Source: Micrasema longulum
Taxonomy: Eukaryota; Arthropoda; Insecta; Trichoptera; Brachycentridae
Direction: 5' to 3'
Length of the DNA stretch: 64,000 nucleotides
NCBI GenBank assembly: GCA_022494885.1
Contig: JAGVSM010003753.1
Span: forward strand, 1-64,000
Each line of letters starts with the position of its first letter. The first letter of the stretch is position 1. The position numbers and the translations under genes were made by a program. The notes below the pieces were generated by a model. The model made no database searches and was not told where the DNA came from. It worked only from the letters and a program-made list of their open reading frames with translations. Shown here piece after piece: positions 1 to 12,204 of this stretch.

Positions 1-660
1 GAATTAAATAAATAATCAAGCAATATAAAGTAGAATATAAATCTTCAGAATACCCACAATGAATATTATTCACCTTAACATTATTGAGTGTCACAGATCT
101 ATATAACTAGAATATTTTATGTATTCAAGTACGTATTTAATTCCAAGTAGTATTTTACTTCAACAGCTGGCATATAAAACATAATACGTAGGTTAAGTAA
201 AATTACACCTTACCTAAAACAAAATTTAAAAATAATATCCATTGAGGCAAAAATTTAATTTTGTAATAATTATTGTTACATTTGTATGTTACGAACTTTT
301 GCCTTCAAAGCAGTATTGATGAGGTAACAGGAAAAAGGTTAGAAAACGTACTTATACATAATATTATAATTATTTTAGTAATGTATAAATAATGCTACGT
401 AGTAAAATAAACATTCGAATTAATATTAATTCATTGGAATTGTGAGAATGCTGTGTATGCTATTTGTACACTTAACAGTTTATATTATGTGGGGTCAGTT
501 CTAATGTCGCGAATCTGCATTTTAGCTTTGATATAAACAACACAAGCTAATTATTCATAAACAAACCACTAGGATAGAACGCCATATCACTCTGTCTTTG
601 TATACTGACGTCGTTTCCATAATATAAAATCAGGCAAGAACGCAAATTTGAGACATATAT
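1..660. other. A+T-rich spacer, nothing recognised
   Basis: No ORF with family resemblance and no SINE head or repeat signature was seen; mixed low-complexity A/T text. Confidence 0.5.
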
Positions 661-666
661 AATTGA

Positions 667-960
667 TAAGATTAAGAAACTGTCACTGAGACGATTTGGT
701 CATGTAAAATGAATGAATGATGAAAAAATGGTTAAACAGAAATGTACGACAAGAATGAGCCTAGGACAAGGAAGAAAGGACATCACTAGATGAATGAAAA
801 ATTTACGTCTGGTAATGTCAAAAGCAGACACAACTAAAGGGCATGTATGACAAGATATATGAATGTGGGTTAAGCCAGAAATGTATGTCAGGATAGACGT
901 GTGTCAGTTTATCCTCTCTGTTTACTCCTCAGGGGGAAATTACAAGACGGTAGTAGTAAT
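667..960 (+). mobile_element. Decayed RTE-like LINE, 3' end
   Basis: Broken frames read LSLRRFGHVK and, near the end, a degenerate version of the CQDR..WRS..SAYP..GE terminus seen intact at 38.7 kb. It ends in a GTAGTAGTA run, as do the copies at 21.6 and 38.8 kb. The RFGHV motif is typical of the C-terminus of endonuclease/reverse-transcriptase LINEs. Clade assignment is by resemblance only. Confidence 0.7.
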
Positions 961-1019
961 ATATAGTCCTATTATTAAAAAAATATACATCCAAGTAGAC
1001 TCAAATAAGTGTTTTTATT

Positions 1020-1680
1020 AAGTTTCTATGGGTATAAAGGAAGGGGAAGTAATGATAGACGATCTGATGGATGTTACCAGACCAGTATGAAATCCCGACT
1101 TAGTTAAAAACGGTAGAAATTTCAGATTACTTACTCAGTATGTTAGCTCTTAGGTTAGACATGGGAGGTTCTCAGGGGTGCCCCATAATATAATTACCGA
1201 TATTTGTGAAATTTTCGTCTGTGAGAGAATGTGCAAAATGCAAAATTGAATTTTATGTATTGTCCAGGGAACCCAATGTCTCTGGTTATAAACTGAATTA
1301 ATATTTTGTGCCGTCCGTCCTCATTCAAGGGAAGAAGTGTTGCTAACCTTTGGTGCTGAAATTGTCAAACAATCTACCCATTTACAATCCGTTCACTGTG
1401 ACTTGATCAAATTGATTAAGTTGTAAACTTTCTATAAGCGGTGCTGCATGCATGATTTTGGGATTTTTCTTTTGGTCGAAAGACGTCGAAGTTAGGAAAT
1501 TTAAAAAAATGATAATAATGATCAAATGTGATGTTATTAAATTACTATAATTAGTGTAATTGACATAGGCTGTTTTGAAACAAGTAAATACAGTTTTTGC
1601 TACCATTCGTGATCGCAATATGGTCATGAGGATGAATGACAATATCTAACAAAAGCCGTCCATATTATTTGCCAAACCCA
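1020..1680. other. Unassigned spacer
   Basis: An 86-codon minus-strand frame (1382-1642) is A+T-driven and shows no family motif. Nothing else is supported. Confidence 0.4.
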
Positions 1681-1689
1681 CAGTGAAAG

Positions 1690-2212
1690 GAGCAGTGAAA
1701 ATAGTAGAGTTAAATGCAATTTAGTCAGAACAGCTGTTTTAATACATGAAGGTGCTGGATATGAGACAACTGTACCTAAAACAAGCACTTACACACTTCT
1801 GGTCAAATAATAAGAAGAGGTCTCAGCAAAATGTCCGTACGAGGTTTTGACATCTCTCATTTATCGCACCGAAAGTTTTCAATATTTTGAAAGAACGCAT
1901 TAAGCTCTCAAAGACAAAAAATATTTTCAAGAAAAGAGTTGAGGACTGGATTTTCCTTAGTGGGAGAGATTTGAGTAGGAAACTCCTTGATGATTTTCCG
2001 AATGCTTGAGTTTACTGTTGACCATATTGATGTGCCATAAATATGTTTTTAAAAATATTGTTTTTTATGTTTCTAATCCTAAATTTGTGGTGATATACTC
2101 ACGTGTCTGTGTCATATAATTGCTCGTCCCATCTCAGCACAGGACTTTTAGTCCCATGGAGTTGGGACTTATTGTCTCAAATAATGAACAATAAACTTAT
2201 GTATGTAAATAA
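1690..2212 (+). mobile_element. Probable LINE 3' fragment
   Basis: At about 1853-2008 a frame reads FIAPKVFNILKERIKLS, then IFKKRVEDWIFLSGRDL, close to the usual LINE terminus in which an aromatic-N-x-LP segment precedes a short basic FK(K)xLK(E) segment. A 3' UTR-like stretch ends in aataaactta and A-rich sequence near 2210. The family is unknown. Confidence 0.5.
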
Positions 2213-2514
2213 ATTCATTAAAATCACGATATACGAAATAAAAGATTTTTAAAGGGCATACTCATTGCCCAAAAAACATTGCTGTTTCGAATAAGTGAAA
2301 CTAATGGGAAGACCTAAGGTCTTTAAAACGGTTTTGGGTGTGTGAAGGAAGTACTTTAAAAAACATCCTGTATTAAATTGAGTTCTACTAAGTAAATACC
2401 AACTCAATAAATACTTTATCCTATATTATTATTTCTGGATTGAAAACATAGCCCCTTAGAGGCCGGATTAAAAAAAAAATTAAAAGTCTACCATAAATCA
2501 TCCCTTTTCACAGT

Positions 2515-2660
2515 TCTGTCAGAACGTTTATCGCCGCGGATGCATGCATCGCTCGCGCTGGTTATCAAAGTGTAAATAAAATGCACCGCCGGCAATTTTA
2601 CTGCCGTCTCCCAAGGTGTTAAAATTGCCCACCATATAATTTGCTGTGCAGTGAAAGTGT
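2515..2660. other. GC-rich island in A+T-rich DNA
   Basis: Compact non-repetitive block with several CpGs, the 12-bp palindrome gatgcatgcatc (2539-2550) and a TCF-like atcaaag. A possible regulatory element; no function can be read from it. Confidence 0.25.
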
Positions 2661-3625
2661 TATTATATTTTGAATTAGTAAAAATAATACTTAATGTTTA
2701 TTTAATATTTAAAAAAAAAAATTAATCTTAAAGTAGGGCACACATATCATACATATTGTTATGTGTGTTCTAATAATAACATTGTAAATAGATTTAATTT
2801 ATAAATTGTTTATCACATATGTCTTGACCATTATTTTAAATTTTGACATGTTTTTTTCTTCATAAATATTTTTTTCCATTTCGTAATACTTTTTCATTGC
2901 TTTAAATAAAATTGAATTTTGTGACTTTGCTTTTTTCCTAAATGGAAGTCTAATTTTGTTCTTTTCTCTAGTATTGTGATCTTGTTCATGTTAATACATA
3001 TTCGAAGCCCAATTTTGTGATTTTCTATGTCTCATAATCCAAGCACGTATTTTGTAAGAAAATATTGGTGGTTTTACACGAAACAAATTCGCAGTCAAAT
3101 CATTCGATAACAGTAACTTTATTTGAAGAAAATTACAAAATACTTTATAGTGATAATGGAATTTCAATTAAAAAATCTTTTTTAATATTTAAATCGTTAT
3201 ATTTAAATGTTATTAAATATTTTTATACAACGTATACAACCACTTACAGAGTTTTGTATATCTTTTATTTATATCCCTACAGAGATGAAGTAGAATTTTT
3301 TTCAAATTGAGGATTATGGATTTTTATATACCCACTCCCCCTTGGGAGAAAATCCAGATTTGTGTGTGTACAAGTACACGTACCAAAAATAATGTTTTGT
3401 AAATCTACCGGTTTTGAGAAGTTGTTGCACAAAAAACAAAAAAAACAACAAGCCCATTTGAAACCACAAACGTGGAGACCATTTATTCAATTTGCAATTC
3501 GATGCATTACCCTAAGCTGTTTATTTTATGAATCAAATACAATTTTTAATCAAAAACCTGTGTTTTCCATCAAAATTACTTCCCTGATTTTTTGGTCACC
3601 CGTTAGTTTGTATATCACATTTTTT
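2661..3625. other. A+T-rich spacer
   Basis: Open frames of 81 and 121 codons (3065-3727) are rich in F/Y/I/L/N, as chance ORFs in A/T DNA are, and the second runs into a SINE head. No gene is supported. Confidence 0.5.
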
Positions 3626-3627
3626 TA

Positions 3628-3705
3628 TCGGACTCGTGGTATAATGGTCAATGCGTTTACCTATCATGCAAAAAGTCTCGGGTCTAATTTCCGATATGGT
3701 TTACG
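3628..3705 (+). repeat. SINE-A head fragment
   Basis: tRNA-like head with A box around 'gtggtataatggtcaatgcg' and a degenerate B box 'gggtctaatttccg'. The SINE-A body does not follow. Confidence 0.65.
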
Positions 3706-4335
3706 TGTGATAATAATTAACTCTTAAAAGACTGTGGTAAATAATCCCTTTGCGCGCGGTGATGTAACATCGTGTTACCACTAGTAAAAGACGGAATAAT
3801 CTAAAGTTCAAAAATTGAAAAAAAAAACATGGAGACATACTGTTTAATAATCCCTTTTCCATTATTTGTGCAAATAAACATATAATTTAGCCCTGTTATA
3901 GTAAAATGAATTAATAATCATAAATACGCCGCCTCAGATTACGCGCGTGCGTTTCCCATCAATGTTATCAACCGGCTGAAATCTAAATCTATTTTACACT
4001 TTACTTACTTTTGTTTTTGTCTCTTTCACACTAACACCTGCCATAGAACAGCGTTTTTGCCTTCCTTGTGATGAGTTCTATCTTCGTGCTCTTTCTTATA
4101 CATATATGTTGCTGAATTAGCGGACACTATTTTTTCGCGTAGCGAGGATAAATATTTTTTTGTATTAACATCCAGCATAGTTGTACAAAATTCACTTTCC
4201 AAATCCGGTGTGAAAATGTCCATTTAAAGATTACAAAAAATACGAATTCATCATTTAAAAAAATAAGAGAGATATATCAAGTCTTGTGTCCTATGTCGAC
4301 TAGTGTGACATCACAGCCACACAAGAGTTAATAAA
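3706..4335. other. Unassigned spacer
   Basis: A 65-codon minus frame at 4026-4223 has no recognisable motif. Nothing else seen. Confidence 0.4.
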
Positions 4336-4336
4336 G

Positions 4337-4663
4337 GTATTTTTGCTTAAGAATATTTTATGGTCCCTAAACTGTCAGCAGAAGCGTAAGGCTGATCATT
4401 TTACTTTCATGTAACAAAAATGATCAAGATATTATCACTAAAGAGTCTTTATTCAATAACAATGTATTAAAACATGTTTGTCCCAATAAAATATTGAATT
4501 TATTTTTATTTTAAAATTGTTTCAGAAATTAATTTTAATACAAGAGTACACACATACTTATGTATACATATAAAATAATATACATATATTTATGTTGCGA
4601 TTGGGTACCAATGCAGTGCCTTATGCACCATTTGGTGCGGGAAGGGAATGATGATGATGATCA
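4337..4663 (+). repeat. SINE-A body interrupted by ~155 bp
   Basis: Body text ('gcgtaaggctgatcatttta', 'aaaaatgatcaagata') stops near 4432 and resumes near 4590 with 'tgcgattgggtaccaatgca' and the gatgatgatg tail. The intervening 4433-4589 is A/T-rich and absent from other copies, so it is a secondary insertion or expansion. Confidence 0.7.
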
Positions 4664-5258
4664 TAAAATTTAGTAACCACGCGTCAAAAAAGGAGTTGGT
4701 CAAGAAATATTGTTTTTGTTAGTTTTTGTGAGTTCTGTTTTCATTTTCAACCGTTCAGCAAAAAAACAGACAATACTTTTTTATGCGTTTACATTTTTTT
4801 GGTATTTCCAAATTATTCATTTAACACTAAATATACATATACAATTTATATTCACACAAATATTGCTGTATGGTAATTTCTTCCTACCTACCCAAACCGT
4901 TCAGCTTGAAAAAAATACAATTATATGGACATATTCGAGGTAATTATTGCAGAATCTTATAATTTGATACCAAAATTTAAACAAAAATTATCTAAAAAAT
5001 TACATTATACCATGAATTGAGGAGAGGAGATGGGATGGGAAGGAAAGTAGACGAAGAAAGGAACAACTTAAACATTTAGATGGTGACATTAAACTGTTTT
5101 ACTTTGAATTTCATTAATGTTTATGTTTATTTTTATTATATTTTTTTATACTATTTAATCTATTTGAGTATTTGTTAATTGTCGGTTTACTGATATTGAA
5201 AGTTTATTTTAAATTATCGAACATTATTTAATTGTATGTGAAAATTTTATAGATGGTC

Positions 5259-5965
5259 AACAATGTTTTGAGTTTGTCCAAATTTTTGTAGTCAAGGACT
5301 GGATTCAACCCCCTAGGGAGCTGTTAATATTAACAAAATACAACAGAGATGAAGAACATTCTAGAGAAGGGAATATGGGAGTCTAGGCATCTACAGGGCT
5401 TATAACCTTTCATTGGCTGGTTTACTCTACTCACTGTGTAACATTCACCATTCTGCCTAAGAATGCATATCCAAAATCAACGGTTGGAAGAATGAAGGAA
5501 ATTGGTTAAGATTTACGATTGTCGGAAATTGTCTATAAAGTAAAATCAAATTTTCCGTACTAAAATATGAGTATTTGTTAGGATTTCTTTTTGTCAGTAA
5601 CGTGTTTGTTTTAAACAAGTTTGTTTTAAATATGAATGTTTATTTTTTTTACAAATATTTTTTTTTAAACATCTATATTCCCTCAATTCGTTCATCTGTT
5701 GATGTTTGTGAAGATAAAGAGCTGCAACCTTTATTGTTGCGGGTGAGATTCATATGATTGAATTATTTCACTTGCATACTAGGCAATGCCTGAAAATAAT
5801 TTTCAATTGATTTACTTCGTCTTGGACCAGGTGGATTTGTGGACCAGGTGATTCAGTGGCCACTTAAACCAGCCAATGACAGGTCATAGGCCTTTTGGAT
5901 GCCTAGACTTCTATATTTCCTTCTCTAAAATGTTCTTCTCTGTTGTATTATGTTTATAGATTGTA
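5259..5965. mobile_element. LTIR-1 inverted-repeat element, near complete
   Basis: Left arm about 5339-5440 runs from 'caacagagatgaagaacatt' through 'gtctaggcatctacagggct' to the SINE-unrelated 'cattggctggttt'. The same text returns in reverse complement at about 5853-5948. The outer 5' segment 'ttttgagtttgtcc' at 5265 is shared with the 17.9, 28.4, 29.0 and 47.3 kb copies. No transposase frame is present, so this is a non-autonomous foldback/MITE-like element. Confidence 0.75.
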
Positions 5966-6084
5966 TTTTTCTCCTTACGCGTAAATGATATAAAGTGCCG
6001 TTTATTTAAATAAAACAAAATAAAAACTGGTTTTCATATTGGACATTTCGTATTTTCTAAACTAGAACTTAAAGTTGAAGTAAG

Positions 6085-6182
6085 ATGCTAAGTAAAATGA
6101 CCGAGATAAGCTGCGATTTGAGTAAAGATGCATTGCCCTTTGCACCGATCCACTGGGAGCGGATAGAAGAAGGAGTAATAAG
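6085..6182 (+). repeat. SINE-A 3' tail fragment
   Basis: 'gataagctgcgatttgagta', then 'cattgccctttgcacc' and an ATG-poor tail match the terminal third of SINE-A with heavy decay. Confidence 0.6.
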
Positions 6183-7085
6183 TTAAAATCTGCAGAATTA
6201 TAATAAATAGAACATTTTTTTATAAATGTTGTCTAAAGCCGATAGTTTGAGAAATACGCTGATTTACCTAAAGACAGGATGCTGTGTTGATTTGGTCCAC
6301 GAAACAGGTGGTCAATCCGTGAAGCAGTTAATATAAAAAGAATAGCATTGTAAATATGTTATAAAATTGAATTAGCAATAACAAATGCTTATTTCAGTCG
6401 CCAAATTTAATAGTCATCAATTTCAATGCAAGTATGTATAACAAGTGGTGATATCACAATAGCAGTTAGTGGATTGATCTGATCGTTTAGAAGGTACATA
6501 GTAATTTAGCAATTTGCGTTTGACAGATCACTAATAGCGCGAGGCATTTAGTAATAGCATAGCAGTTAGCACGAAATATTTACCAAGAGCAAGGATGTTG
6601 CAGTTTTGGATACTTTGAAGACTTAAAAACAAAAACTTCACAATAATAACCCTACCAGCAGACGGTGCATAGGACACTAAATTTGAAAATCAAATGCAGT
6701 GACATCAATCATGTTTCATGATAGTGATGAGATTAGCCTTTCGCTGTCAATTCAAGGTTATAGAATTACTGCAGAGAATAGGCATATTTTAAGCAAAAAT
6801 AACAATTTAACCCTGCCAGAAATCGAATTTCAGACCTCAATTATGGCAGGTGATAGGACTAACCAGTACACTAGGCGCGGATGTATTACCATTAAATATA
6901 TTTTTCAGGATTTACACCTTTATTTTAACAAGTCTAGTTTTATTTTTCACACAGCTCTGTATTCTTCATCTGACCGGACGCGTGCAAGAACAGAAGAGAC
7001 AAAAAATTCCACAAGAATTTAAAGTACTTCAATTTTAATAAAATAATTTTTTTTTAAATGTTTGTACAACTAATTTTTTCTTTTA
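6183..7085. other. Unassigned spacer with possible degenerate tRNA-like stretch
   Basis: At 6810-6885 the minus strand has an A-box-like 'tgtactggttagtcc' and a weak B-box-like 'aaattcgatttctgg', perhaps an old SINE head. The 107- and 62-codon frames here lack motifs. Confidence 0.3.
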
Positions 7086-7087
7086 CT

Positions 7088-7556
7088 CCTTTGACCGGTT
7101 TTAAAGCTAAACAAACTTATTTCTCAGGTTTAAATTTCATATTTTATTTCACAATTATAAAAAAATTAAGAAATAACAAATAAACAATATTTCTTTTAAA
7201 AAACATTTAAGTTTGTAAGTCAATATTCTTGATGAAAGTTTATTATAATTTATTATATAAATAAAAATAAAAGACGAGTGATATTTTAATCCACAAATTC
7301 GGGATAACCAGGAAGTTCCAAATTTGTGGATTAAAGTATTATTTGTCTTTTATTTCTTAAACAAATATTTCTTTTAGTCTACTCCTGTCTAGTTTCGAAC
7401 GTATAAAGCTAATATTACCACCTTTTCCGGAAAAAAAGACTTGATTTATTTATTTCATTGGCAGCATACTGGTAACATAAAATAAAATAGGAAAGAATTC
7501 ATTAGTTAAGTAAACTTTGAGAGAGAAGCTTGTTTAGCATTGAAACCGGTCAGTGG
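7088..7556. mobile_element. Nested foldback element
   Basis: Outer arms 7088-7119 ('ttgaccggttttaaagc') and 7526-7556 ('attgaaaccggtcagtgg') are inverted copies. Inside, a second hairpin has 30-nt arms at 7270-7299 and 7321-7350 around 'taatccacaaatt'. The inner left half recurs at 44760-44845. Confidence 0.65.
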
Positions 7557-7679
7557 AAAAAAAAAATATTGGTTAAAAACAAAGTTGTTTTATTTACTTT
7601 GTTATGATTAACTACCACAAAGTTAGTGCTTCAAAAGCAAAATTTAGACATAAATTTTGTTCAGGAAAAAAACATTCCA

Positions 7680-7728
7680 GAATTAAAATTAGCGCTAGCA
7701 AATGCATTTTTAACGCTAATTTTAATTC
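7680..7728. repeat. Perfect 15-nt hairpin
   Basis: Arms gaattaaaattagcg (7680-7694) and cgctaattttaattc (7714-7728), 19-nt loop. Function unknown. Confidence 0.6.
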
Positions 7729-7859
7729 TTCAACTTTAACGTGCTTTGCTATTTTTATTGGAACGATGCAAAATGAAAATATTTTTTTTTCCATCACTAA
7801 TTTAAACCCGACCAGACCCGTTTCGACTACGGGACAGAAATCATCGTCATGTTAATGCT

Positions 7860-8204
7860 TCTTTAATTTAACCCGAAGTAATTAATATTAAAGAAGTGAG
7901 AGATGGATTGCTTTAGCAAGGAACGCGAACAGCCCAGAGAATCGGCCATTTTTCCCTGTCTGATGTTTAATATTTATAATTTATAACGTCTTTATGATCC
8001 AATCATCAAATCACCATATATTATGTGATTTAAAAATGTTTTTTTTAAAGGTTTTTATATTTTTCTATGGTGGTAATTATTTCGTTATAGATTGTGTTGA
8101 GATTTGTTAAACTTTATTAATAAATTAATTTTAACAATTATAGAATCGCTTTTAAAAGGTAACATGAAAGTCTATGTATTTATTTATTATATCTTTAACC
8201 GGCT
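7860..8204. other. A+T-rich spacer
   Basis: No motif, repeat head or coding signature seen. Confidence 0.4.
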
Positions 8205-8625
8205 TAAGTTTTTTTTTTAAATTTTATTTTACTTGGGAGTTTTACAGCCATAACATTAAAAAAATAAGTAGAAATATATTAACAATACTAAGGCTAATAA
8301 AAAAAATTTCACTGTTAATCTAAAAATACATAATATACAAGAAAAGAGTTTACTTAATTGTATGTGTGTGACGTTTGTATTCATGTGAGTGTTTGTGGAT
8401 GTGTGTATGCGTGAATGAATGAGGGAGAGGGTGCATGTGCGTGTGGGAATGAATGAGGGAAAGGGTGCGTACGTGTGGGTGCGTAAGTATAATTTTTTTT
8501 TATTTAAAACTTGTAATTATATTGAAAAGGGTACTGAAAAGAGCTTGGTAAGAAGTGTGATTATTAAAAAAAAATAAAAATTAAAAAATAAAAAATAGAA
8601 ATTAGTATTTCGAACATTATTTCCG
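8205..8625 (+). repeat. Dispersed repeat with GT/GAATGA-rich core (copy 1)
   Basis: The core 8360-8490 is a degenerate array of gtgtgtg/gaatgaatgaggga units. The flanks ('ttttacagccataacatta' and 'agagcttggtaagaagtgt') recur in reverse complement at 48420-48850, so core and flanks move as one unit. Clade unknown; perhaps a LINE 3' UTR. Confidence 0.6.
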
Positions 8626-8984
8626 AAGGACTACTTTTCGTTGATAGAATACCGTTGTACATAGGACATGTGGCGTTTGCAGTGGCCAATTTTGGCATTA
8701 TTCATTTTAAAAAGAATCGGACAGTGCTCAGTGTTGACATTTAAATCATAATGGAAATATCTGGTGAATGTATGTGGTATTTTTTAATAAACTTTTGTAC
8801 AAGTATTGAATTAAAATAGTATAGAATAAAGCTACGTATATCGCGAGGTTCATAATAATAGTTATTTGAGTTGATTTTTACTGAACTACAAAAAAATACT
8901 GATTTATAGTTATATTACTTACGTTTTATGTACTTATATGTTGGTACAAATAAATAATATTTTTTTGTAGATTACCTCTAAAAT

Positions 8985-9330
8985 AAATCACGTCTCGCCA
9001 CTGATAGACACGGGATCAAAACCCGGTAGTTATGATTAACTAATAAGAAACCATTGAGATGACACTACAAATCCGAGCTAAAAAGTCGTCCCCAAAGGAA
9101 AGGGAATGACCAGCGGAAGAAACAAGTATCGTTACGTCATATCACGTCGAATTTGGCAAGCAAAACACGTAGTACAGTAAAAAGCACGGACTGTTAACAT
9201 TTTACAGGAGTAAGTTCTATTCAGTATATCGCTCCCTTCTGCATACATCTCACCTTTGTTTATTGTTTCACTATACTCCCGACTAACTGAGCAGGACAGA
9301 GACAGGATATAGCTAGTTTCGTATTAATAA
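8985..9330. other. Higher-complexity unique block
   Basis: Non-repetitive within the window, richer in GC than its surroundings, with several acgt-type sites ('gttacgtcatatcacgtcg'). Candidate regulatory DNA only. Confidence 0.25.
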
Positions 9331-9334
9331 AACG

Positions 9335-10780
9335 TTTTTTAACATTAAAATAGCTATTTTAAACTATTATTGATTAAGATTAAACGTTACTTACCGGTGG
9401 AAGGTTATAATATCGCTTTCCCAGGTCGATTTGTGCAGTATTTTAGCGTACATATAGGCATTTTAGTAATTGCGAGGTGAAAAAAGTCCGAAAGTATCCA
9501 GGGACTGCTCGCAACAGACTGAAGTCTATTCTATCAAACATATGCCAATTGGACGCAGGTTGTGGGATCATTTTTCGAACGCTTATGCTTGCTTTAGTTA
9601 TACGCCTCAATGTAAGAAACCATTAAAATTATTAGTAACATACAATCATAACATTATGTAGGTATTTTCATAATTATGAGTGGATTGTTTGTAACAAACC
9701 AGAAAGCAACTTCCACATACATAAAAAAATATCTAATGATTTGCAGCGTGAGGCTCATTATTTTGCTTTTAAAAACTAAACGATGTTTTTTTGATGGCAT
9801 TTTTTGTTTTGTTTTTATGTTCGTTATTATTGCTGCTTTTTTCAATCTAGTTTTGTTTGAATGCTGTTTTTTAATGCAGTCTTTTAATAATGCTGTTTTT
9901 TCTATGGTTTATTTATCAATTTTGTTTTTTTCTGCTGTATTTTTGTAACATCCCTATTCGTTTCAACCCGTTTATCCCAAGTACCAACCTTAACCACTCG
10001 GTCATATACCCGTCAAATATTGAAGGCTTAAATAATAAATAAAATGAGTAATAATACCAGACCACTATAAATAATTCCATAGTTATGTTTTTACTACCTC
10101 CAGATTTATCTTCATAAAATATTCACAGCTTCCCTCCCGAATCCATTAGTCGAGGTAACAACTTTGTTGGAAATAAGCCTTTTAACGATAACTTACCTTT
10201 TTTGTAGTACAAATAATAAAATTTGTTTGAAAATCCAATTCAATTCTGATCATGTCCCTCTGCATATTTGATTTCGTGAAAATATGTATGAGGAAATTAT
10301 TTTGATATATTTTTTTTTTAATCGATTTAAAATTGATTTTCATGATTTTTCTATATGTATACCTCACAGAATAAATCGCCGTTCGTCAAGTAAAACCTAT
10401 TTAGTACGGGTTTATAGTAAAATGATTTTTTATCAATATGTTTCATATTTTTTAACAATATTTTACAAACCGAAAGTGAGTGAAATCAACAATCAAAAAC
10501 AGCTGATTTAGATTGCATACAAGACTTTGTGATTTTTTTAAATAAAGGGATTGCTAAAAATTAGCAGTGATTTCTGGTAGTATATATAATCAAAATATAC
10601 TTTTAGAAGAGATCAGTTTATATTTATTATTTATTTATTAATTACATTATACATACATTTGTTAAGGACAGAAACACAGTTTATAGCGACACAATCAGGA
10701 ACGACCCATGTCTGTGAACTTGCTCCGACTCGCTAGAAAATCCGTGTTGAGTCGGGGCACTTGTAATGCATTCAAAACCA
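9335..10780. other. T-rich spacer
   Basis: 9790-9945 contains an irregular series of 'tgctgtttttt' units, which explains the 90-codon plus-strand frame there. Nothing else supported. Confidence 0.4.
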
Positions 10781-10930
10781 TACATTCACACACATATATA
10801 CATATATATTCGCACATACATATTAATATTATATTTTATACATACATATACATATATATTAAGTTTATACACATCATTGATACTTTATACATTATTACAT
10901 TTTACATTTATAAATACATATTAATCATTT
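10781..10930. repeat. CA/TA-rich simple-sequence tract
   Basis: Degenerate 'cacatatatacatatatat' units produce the 169-codon frame over 10708-11217, which I do not accept as a gene. Confidence 0.6.
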
Positions 10931-10959
10931 ACCAGTTAGTCCATATGTTTCCAACAACT

Positions 10960-11230
10960 GTATTAGAGCGAGATATAATACACTGTTTTACGCACCCAGA
11001 AGTCGTACGAATTTATGTCAGAATTTGCTTGCAAAATTCGGCTTCTGAAGATAATCTGGACCCATTTTTTTGTGTATGTCGACTGGCAGCTATTTGCTTT
11101 CTCTTCAAAAAATTGACATTGGCAAAGTTATTCTACCTCGTATTTGCAGTCCCCGGCTCAAACATTATTTTCAAAATCTTTTTCAGTCTTTCCATCCCTA
11201 GTAAACATACTTCCTAGATAAGTAATACAC
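10960..11230 (-). mobile_element. Decayed RTE-like LINE fragment
   Basis: The minus strand reads TYLGSMFTRDGKTEKDFENN near 11225-11160, matching the conserved YLGxxFxRDG segment also seen in the plus-strand copy at 38.1 kb. Downstream frames are broken. Confidence 0.6.
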
Positions 11231-11810
11231 CAGTGCATTCCAATTTTTAATAAGCCCATGATGATGTGTCGCTATGGTGGTCTCAGTGAACAAAGTAAAA
11301 ATACTACTCGTATATTTGCTTTTTGTATGCACGCGCACTTGAATGATTTGCATGAAAACTTATTAATGATTTTGATAAAATTATCAAAAAAAACTTCTTA
11401 GTAAAGTTTAATTAGTAAACTGACTTTAAATACCAGAGCCCGTAGTACAATGGGAAGTTATCGTGTATCTTCAATTTTATCTAAAAAGTAAAATTAAGTT
11501 TTCTGTATAAAAAGTAGAAGACGTGTTTAATTTTTTTTTCTAAGCATGTTAAATTATATAATAGGTTACCGACGGTATTTTATATTATCTGTGTTACTGA
11601 CGAATATATTATAATTATTAATTGATAAGGTTTTCAAACATAAATTGAATCGAACAGAAAAAAATATTGTATGCTCCATTTTACACATGGAAGACTTAAT
11701 TTTACTTTGAAGATTCAATCACAAAAAAATCGTCTCTGTACAAATATTTAATGATGAACTATACAAACGAATAATTTCCAAAAGCCACTTATTTATTTAT
11801 TTATACTTTT

Positions 11811-11925
11811 TAAATATCGTATTATTTTCTTTATAATACGATATTTAAAGAAAATAATACAAAATAAAATAAAATAAAAATAAAATAAAATTCAAAAATA
11901 AATAAATTTAAATTTATTCACAATT
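11811..11925. repeat. Short hairpin plus AAAAT array
   Basis: Perfect arms taaatatcgtattat (11811-11825) and ataatacgatattta (11833-11847) with a 7-nt loop. AAAAT/AAATA repeats follow to about 11925. Confidence 0.6.
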
Positions 11926-12204
11926 GTAAATTGAATATGGGATTACCCTGAACTATTATCTCTCATCAACTTCAGGGTGCCTGGAAGAATGAATAGACAG
12001 GTTTCACCGTTTTAAAGCAACAATTCACGGACAGTGTATACTTGTAATGCCGTATTAAATAGACTTCATAAACTCGGCAATAGTTATTCCCACGTATCTG
12101 ATATATTTAGTATAGGGTATTGTTCCCATAGAACAAACCTTTTGAACTTTTTCAAAGATAGTGAATGGTAATTACATTTATTTATTCATGCATTTCATAA
12201 AATG

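Noticed and set aside
3362..3727. 121-codon plus-strand ORF
   Set aside because: Low-complexity A/T-derived text ending in a SINE-A head; no motif, no splice or promoter support.
10708..11217. 169-codon plus-strand ORF
   Set aside because: Spans a CA/TA simple-sequence tract and then the antisense of an RTE-like LINE fragment; its HTYIHIYSHIHINI-type text is repeat-derived.
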